A stretch of DNA of 30,000 bases from Tubiluchus corallicola (taxonomy: Eukaryota; Priapulida; Priapulimorpha; Priapulimorphida; Tubiluchidae). Where the stretch lies: NCBI GenBank assembly GCA_030141605.1, contig JAQGDQ010000850.1, forward strand, positions 1 to 30,000. Reading direction: 5' to 3'. The notes beneath the pieces were generated by a model, which worked only from the letters and a program-made list of their open reading frames with translations, was not told where the DNA came from and searched no databases. Below are positions 26,909-30,000 of this stretch, piece by piece; the stretch's first letter is position 1, and the number at the start of each line of letters is the position of its first letter. The translations under genes were made by a program, and so were the position numbers.

Positions 26909-27954
26909 TGTTGATTATGGGCGACATTGTAAAGGAACTTAATCTTTTAACATGCAAAAGTTTTTAACCATTCGTTAAAACCTCTAAAACTACAAACTTA
27001 TAACTTTTATAGTGAAAAGTTAGTATATTATAATATCAAGCTGTGAAATTTCGACTTTATAGGGCACTTGTAGTCTAAATTTCGACACATTTTTTCTGCG
27101 CCACCCCATATAAACAGTGCATTAAGCCACGGTGATAATAACAAAGCTCTTGCAAGATAATTGGCACGAGTGTGAAAATGTTGAAAGGTGAGTGAGAAGA
27201 CTTTCAAAAGGTGCAAATGACATTGAAACATGTACGAAACAATTTGTTGTAAAAGTTGCATAAAGTGGCGTTTATGTAGCGTGCGGATGCGGATGCGTTT
27301 TCTACCGCGGAATAATGTGAGAAAAAACTCAATAGGAATAACTTCAGAAAAAGAATAATGCATACGCAGTTCTGCATAAACGGATCCGCTGAAAACAATA
27401 TAAATCGATATTATATATGAAAGCACACACACCCCCCACCCCCACCCCCGAAACATATCCGCATCCGCATCAATATAAGGGCATAGTTATTTTACATGAA
27501 CAACACTGTCAGTCCTTTGTAATAATTTGTTTCAACTGTGTGTTTCATTCAAAACTATATAAAAATAGTTAAATCTATAGTTTGTAAATTTTATGTAAAT
27601 AATAATTGTGTTATCTGAATTTGTTTTAAACGACAAAGTAATTGTGCTAAACAGTCATAGCGGGAATTTGAAATTATGATTTTTATGCGGTGTTACTGCT
27701 AAAGCTCTGTATGCAATAAGATAGTAGCAGTAAGTGATAAAATTTCAAAATGAATTTTTTAAGCTTTATTTATGAAGATTTTCTGTGCGTTAAAAGCATC
27801 ATTCTAACTTACTAATTGCGCAAAACAGCGTTTAGTGATTAATCTGCTATGGTTTCAGTTGATACTAATGGCAGCTCAGCAAATTCAAGTGAATTGATGG
27901 CTTCACAGAACAGGAGAGCTGTTGTTCGGAGGAGATAAAAATAGCGTGTCTTAC

Positions 27955-28047
27955 CTCAAACCATACGCCTAGAACAGCCAGACCGTTGTCCTTATCCATT
28001 GCATCTTTGAGGTTTGAGTATCGTTCGTTATAGTGGACCATGTGCAA
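27955..28047 (-). CDS. Alpha-carbonic anhydrase, exon with the third zinc-ligand histidine
   Basis: The minus-strand acceptor TGTCTCTTTCAG ends at 28048, the donor is GAG|GTAAGA, and there are 31 codons in phase 0. It starts LHMVHYNERYSNLKDAMDKD and ends GLAVLGVWFE. It matches the ELHLVHWN.KY...(D)GLAVLG motif of alpha-CAs. The first His is the equivalent of His119, the third zinc ligand of CA II. The other two His (HxH) belong to the preceding exon, which is not visible in the remaining 1.95 kb and should lie right of the window. Trp of HWN is Tyr here, a tolerated change in invertebrate CAs. The exon boundary at L|H agrees with vertebrate CA genes. Confidence 0.95.
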
Positions 28048-28203
28048 CTGAAAGAGACAAGTCAACTTCTGAACGAATGATGGATAATCATCTTTTTACG
28101 TATTAAAAGGCAGCAAAGGTATAGGATTGTAATCAACAATGCGCGAACATTCCACGCAAGCTTTGTTCCATTGCTCATTCAAGTTGCCTGATAGATAGAA
28201 CTA
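28048..28203 (-). other. Intron sequence upstream of the carbonic anhydrase exon
   Basis: No HxHWG-encoding exon is found here or in the following kilobases up to 30000 on the minus strand. Confidence 0.5.
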
Positions 28204-28253
<50 letters not shown>

Positions 28254-28320
28254 AATGATGATGATGATAATATTGATAATGATAATGATGGTGATGATAA
28301 TAATGATGGTGATGATAATA

Positions 28321-28370
<50 letters not shown>

Positions 28371-28592
28371 AATGATGATGATGATAATATTGATAATGAT
28401 AATGATGGTGATGATAATAATGATGATGATGATGATGATGACGATGTTATGATAATGATGATGATGATGATGAAGATTGTGATGATGGTAATGAAGATGC
28501 TGATAATGATGATGATGACGATGATGTTGATGATGACGACGATGATGTTGATGTTGATGATGATGCTTACGACGACGATGATGATGATGATG
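28204..28592. repeat. (GAT)n trinucleotide tract with internal duplication
   Basis: Nearly 390 bp of GATGAT with interspersed AAT, GGT, GTT and GAC triplets. A block with GATAATATTGATAATGATAA occurs twice (near 28267 and 28384), 117 bp apart. Poly-Met open frames are artefacts of the repeat. Confidence 0.97.
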
Positions 28593-28995
28593 ATAAATAT
28601 GTTATTACGCCTCTGTTTACAGACTCAATACATCAGTATTAAAAACGAAACCATGCGCAGATATTAATGACCCTTAAACACATAAATACAATTACATAAA
28701 AATAAAAGCAACTATATAAATTATATACAGATAAACAAATACGTTAAAATGTACAAAATACATACAAAATGTTTAGGTATTGTAAAGTTTTACCAAGTTG
28801 TTGTAATGATCAGATCCGAATTATAATTAAGTTATTACACCACTATTGTTGTTCAATAGATCTCTATAAATATAGTACTTTTAGAGCACTTATAAATATA
28901 GTCGCTGCTTTTTTTCAAACTATGAATGACGTCACTGGTGGAAGAAGGAGTGTTCAAAATGGAAGTGTTTGAAATTATCGCGGTTTTAATGTGAT
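28593..28995. other. AT-rich stretch without recognisable features
   Basis: No exon or repeat recognised. A 67-codon open frame at 28769-28972 has no coding signature. Confidence 0.45.
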
Positions 28996-29115
28996 TTTGT
29001 CACTTACACGAGGCGCTTATCATAGTTTCATTACCAAACCGTTTAATAGTATTCCTGAACATTGAACTTACCAAACTTCCCAAAAAGGTTAACTTTTCCT
29101 TTAAAAGTGGATTTG
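28996..29115. repeat. Dispersed repeat, copy 2
   Basis: CTTACACGAGGCGCTTATCA, then TAGTTTCATT, matches 21217-21330. Beyond about 110 bp the similarity fades. Confidence 0.75.
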
Positions 29116-29404
29116 CTTTAATCCTAGACACTCAGCATCTGTAAGTGACAACCCGCGAGAATTTTCCTTTCTCCTAAAGTGGTGAGCATTGAGCACAGAT
29201 TCTGCTTAACCTAATCGATATTTCTATGATGGTGACCATAGCGGAAACGGAAATATGGATTTTTCCTGTTTATTCGTCCAGCTGACATAACGAATTCATA
29301 TTTGAAGAGGCTATCGACTTGCCAGGATGACATGCTTATTAATATAGATTTCAGTTTGAGCCTCTTGATTCTAAATCATGATTGATGAAGAATACGATTC
29401 TAGC

Positions 29405-29632
29405 TACTACGACCACTGGCACCTAAAAATCACGAACCACCTATAAGATCTATTACCTAAGAGAAAATCTATGACCTAACTACAATGAAAAGTAGTATAA
29501 CTTTTGCTTATAGTAGCAAAGCTTTTAAATATTACTTTTGTACTACTTTTCACTATAATTACGTCATAGATATTCTCCCTTTTACTTCGTAAAAGTAGTT
29601 CGTAATTTTTTTAGGGGCCAGTGGTCATAGTA
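29405..29632. mobile_element. Palindromic (fold-back) MITE, 228 bp
   Basis: Almost the whole segment is one imperfect palindrome. The left arm has TACTACGACCACTGGCACCT, ATCTATGACCTAACTACAAT and GAAAAGTAGTAT. The right arm in reverse complement has TACTATGACCACTGGCCCCT, ATCTATGACGTAATTATAGT and GAAAAGTAGTAC. The short unpaired centre is near 29515. No coding capacity. Target duplication is not evident. Confidence 0.85.
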
Positions 29633-30000
29633 CTTACAATTGTATTCTTTTCCACTGTTTGGAATCAAGTGCCTCACACGAAAATCTAAATCTACAATTT
29701 CAAAACAAGCGATCGTTATGAGTCGTTATGGACAAAAACCAGGCCACCATCGAACCAATGGAACATGACAAAAATGATCTTGCCCACATTCTTTCCAAGT
29801 CACTCTAAAACTGCGAGTCATGAGCCCTGAAGAGGGTCGTAAGCCCTTTTCTTAGGGTCATGGAAGGTCCAACTGTATGTACATTGAATTTTCAGTCTCG
29901 GCGCTGGCTCGAACACATGCGCGCACAGCTAGTGCATTGTGGGTAGCATCAGCCATTGTTGTTTATCGTTTCGTACGAAGACCTCTCGTTGTCTTTGAAG
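29633..30000. other. Right edge without recognisable features
   Basis: No carbonic anhydrase exon is visible on the minus strand. The last 130 bp are GC-richer (CAGTCTCGGCGCTGGCTCG, GCGCGCACAGC), with nothing assignable. Confidence 0.45.

Larger units (their letters stand above)
25692..27954 (-). other. Carbonic anhydrase intron with SINE and mariner derivative
   Basis: Holds the SINE at 26046, the trinucleotide tail and the mariner-like element listed separately. In 25700-26040, 26910-27270 and 27480-27950 nothing is recognisable. A short inverted repeat (GCGGATGCGGATGCG near 27284 and CCGCATCCGCATC near 27459) might mark a small element. Confidence 0.7.

Noticed and set aside
27028-27456. 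142-codon ORF on -
   Set aside because: No recognised domain, frequent low-complexity segments, and no splice-consistent context; it lies within a carbonic anhydrase intron and includes a C-rich run.
28204-28667. Poly-methionine ORFs
   Set aside because: They are frames of a (GAT)n tract and its degenerate end.

Overview
This is a eukaryotic, AT-rich, intron- and repeat-rich animal segment. The 5S-like sequence at 22098-22217 has the sequence style of molluscan 5S RNA. The tRNA-headed SINE ending in AATAAAGATTATTATT and the abundance of hAT-type, TTAA-type and mariner-type short elements also fit a marine lophotrochozoan. A mollusc is my best guess, but this rests on sequence style, not on a search.

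Two host genes can be supported. The first is on the + strand from the left edge: a RILPL1-like (Rab-interacting lysosomal protein-like) gene whose first exon (RH1 domain) lies left of the window. Six consecutive exons fit together with matching splice phases (2759-2906, 5673-5794, 6932-7108, 9973-10142, 11130-11237, 12030-12282). They encode 325 residues: coiled coil, RH2 domain, a basic/aromatic GIKRFF segment and a Ser/Pro-rich tail. A second 3' end is possible through a 35-nt exon (18276-18310) and a 178-codon ORF (20594-21135); all phases agree and it would give 516 residues. The second gene is on the - strand: an extracellular alpha-carbonic anhydrase with three 3' exons (28047-27955, 25691-25464, 20400-20191), 176 residues, ending in a hydrophobic tail like a GPI-attachment signal. 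Its first exons lie right of the window. If the long RILPL1-like transcript is real, the 3' ends of the two genes interdigitate on opposite strands.

The rest is intronic or intergenic and dominated by repeats. Most striking are two unrelated minisatellites in the RILPL1-like gene. Each is a tandem amplification of an exon end plus its 5' splice site: a 49-bp unit of about 41 copies at 2885-4927, and a 47-bp unit of 10 copies at 7079-7539. Other minisatellites have units of 84 bp (11330-11938), 30 bp (12445-12742) and 86 bp (23884-24747, hairpin-forming). Mobile elements include a family with GTGTGCTTGCAAAC-type ends (five pieces), two TTAA-bounded elements, two hAT-like copies with CAGGGGTGTGCAAATT ends, a 380-bp hAT-like MITE with a perfect 8-bp target duplication, a SINE, a mariner derivative with long inverted repeats and a transposase relic, a LINE reverse-transcriptase relic and a palindromic element.

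At 21.8-22.7 kb there is an unusual composite: a strong heat-shock-element array and TATA box, a poly(A) signal, a 120-nt 5S-like sequence without a terminator, and a GC-rich tail with another poly(A) signal. It lies in the last intron of the carbonic anhydrase gene, in the opposite orientation.
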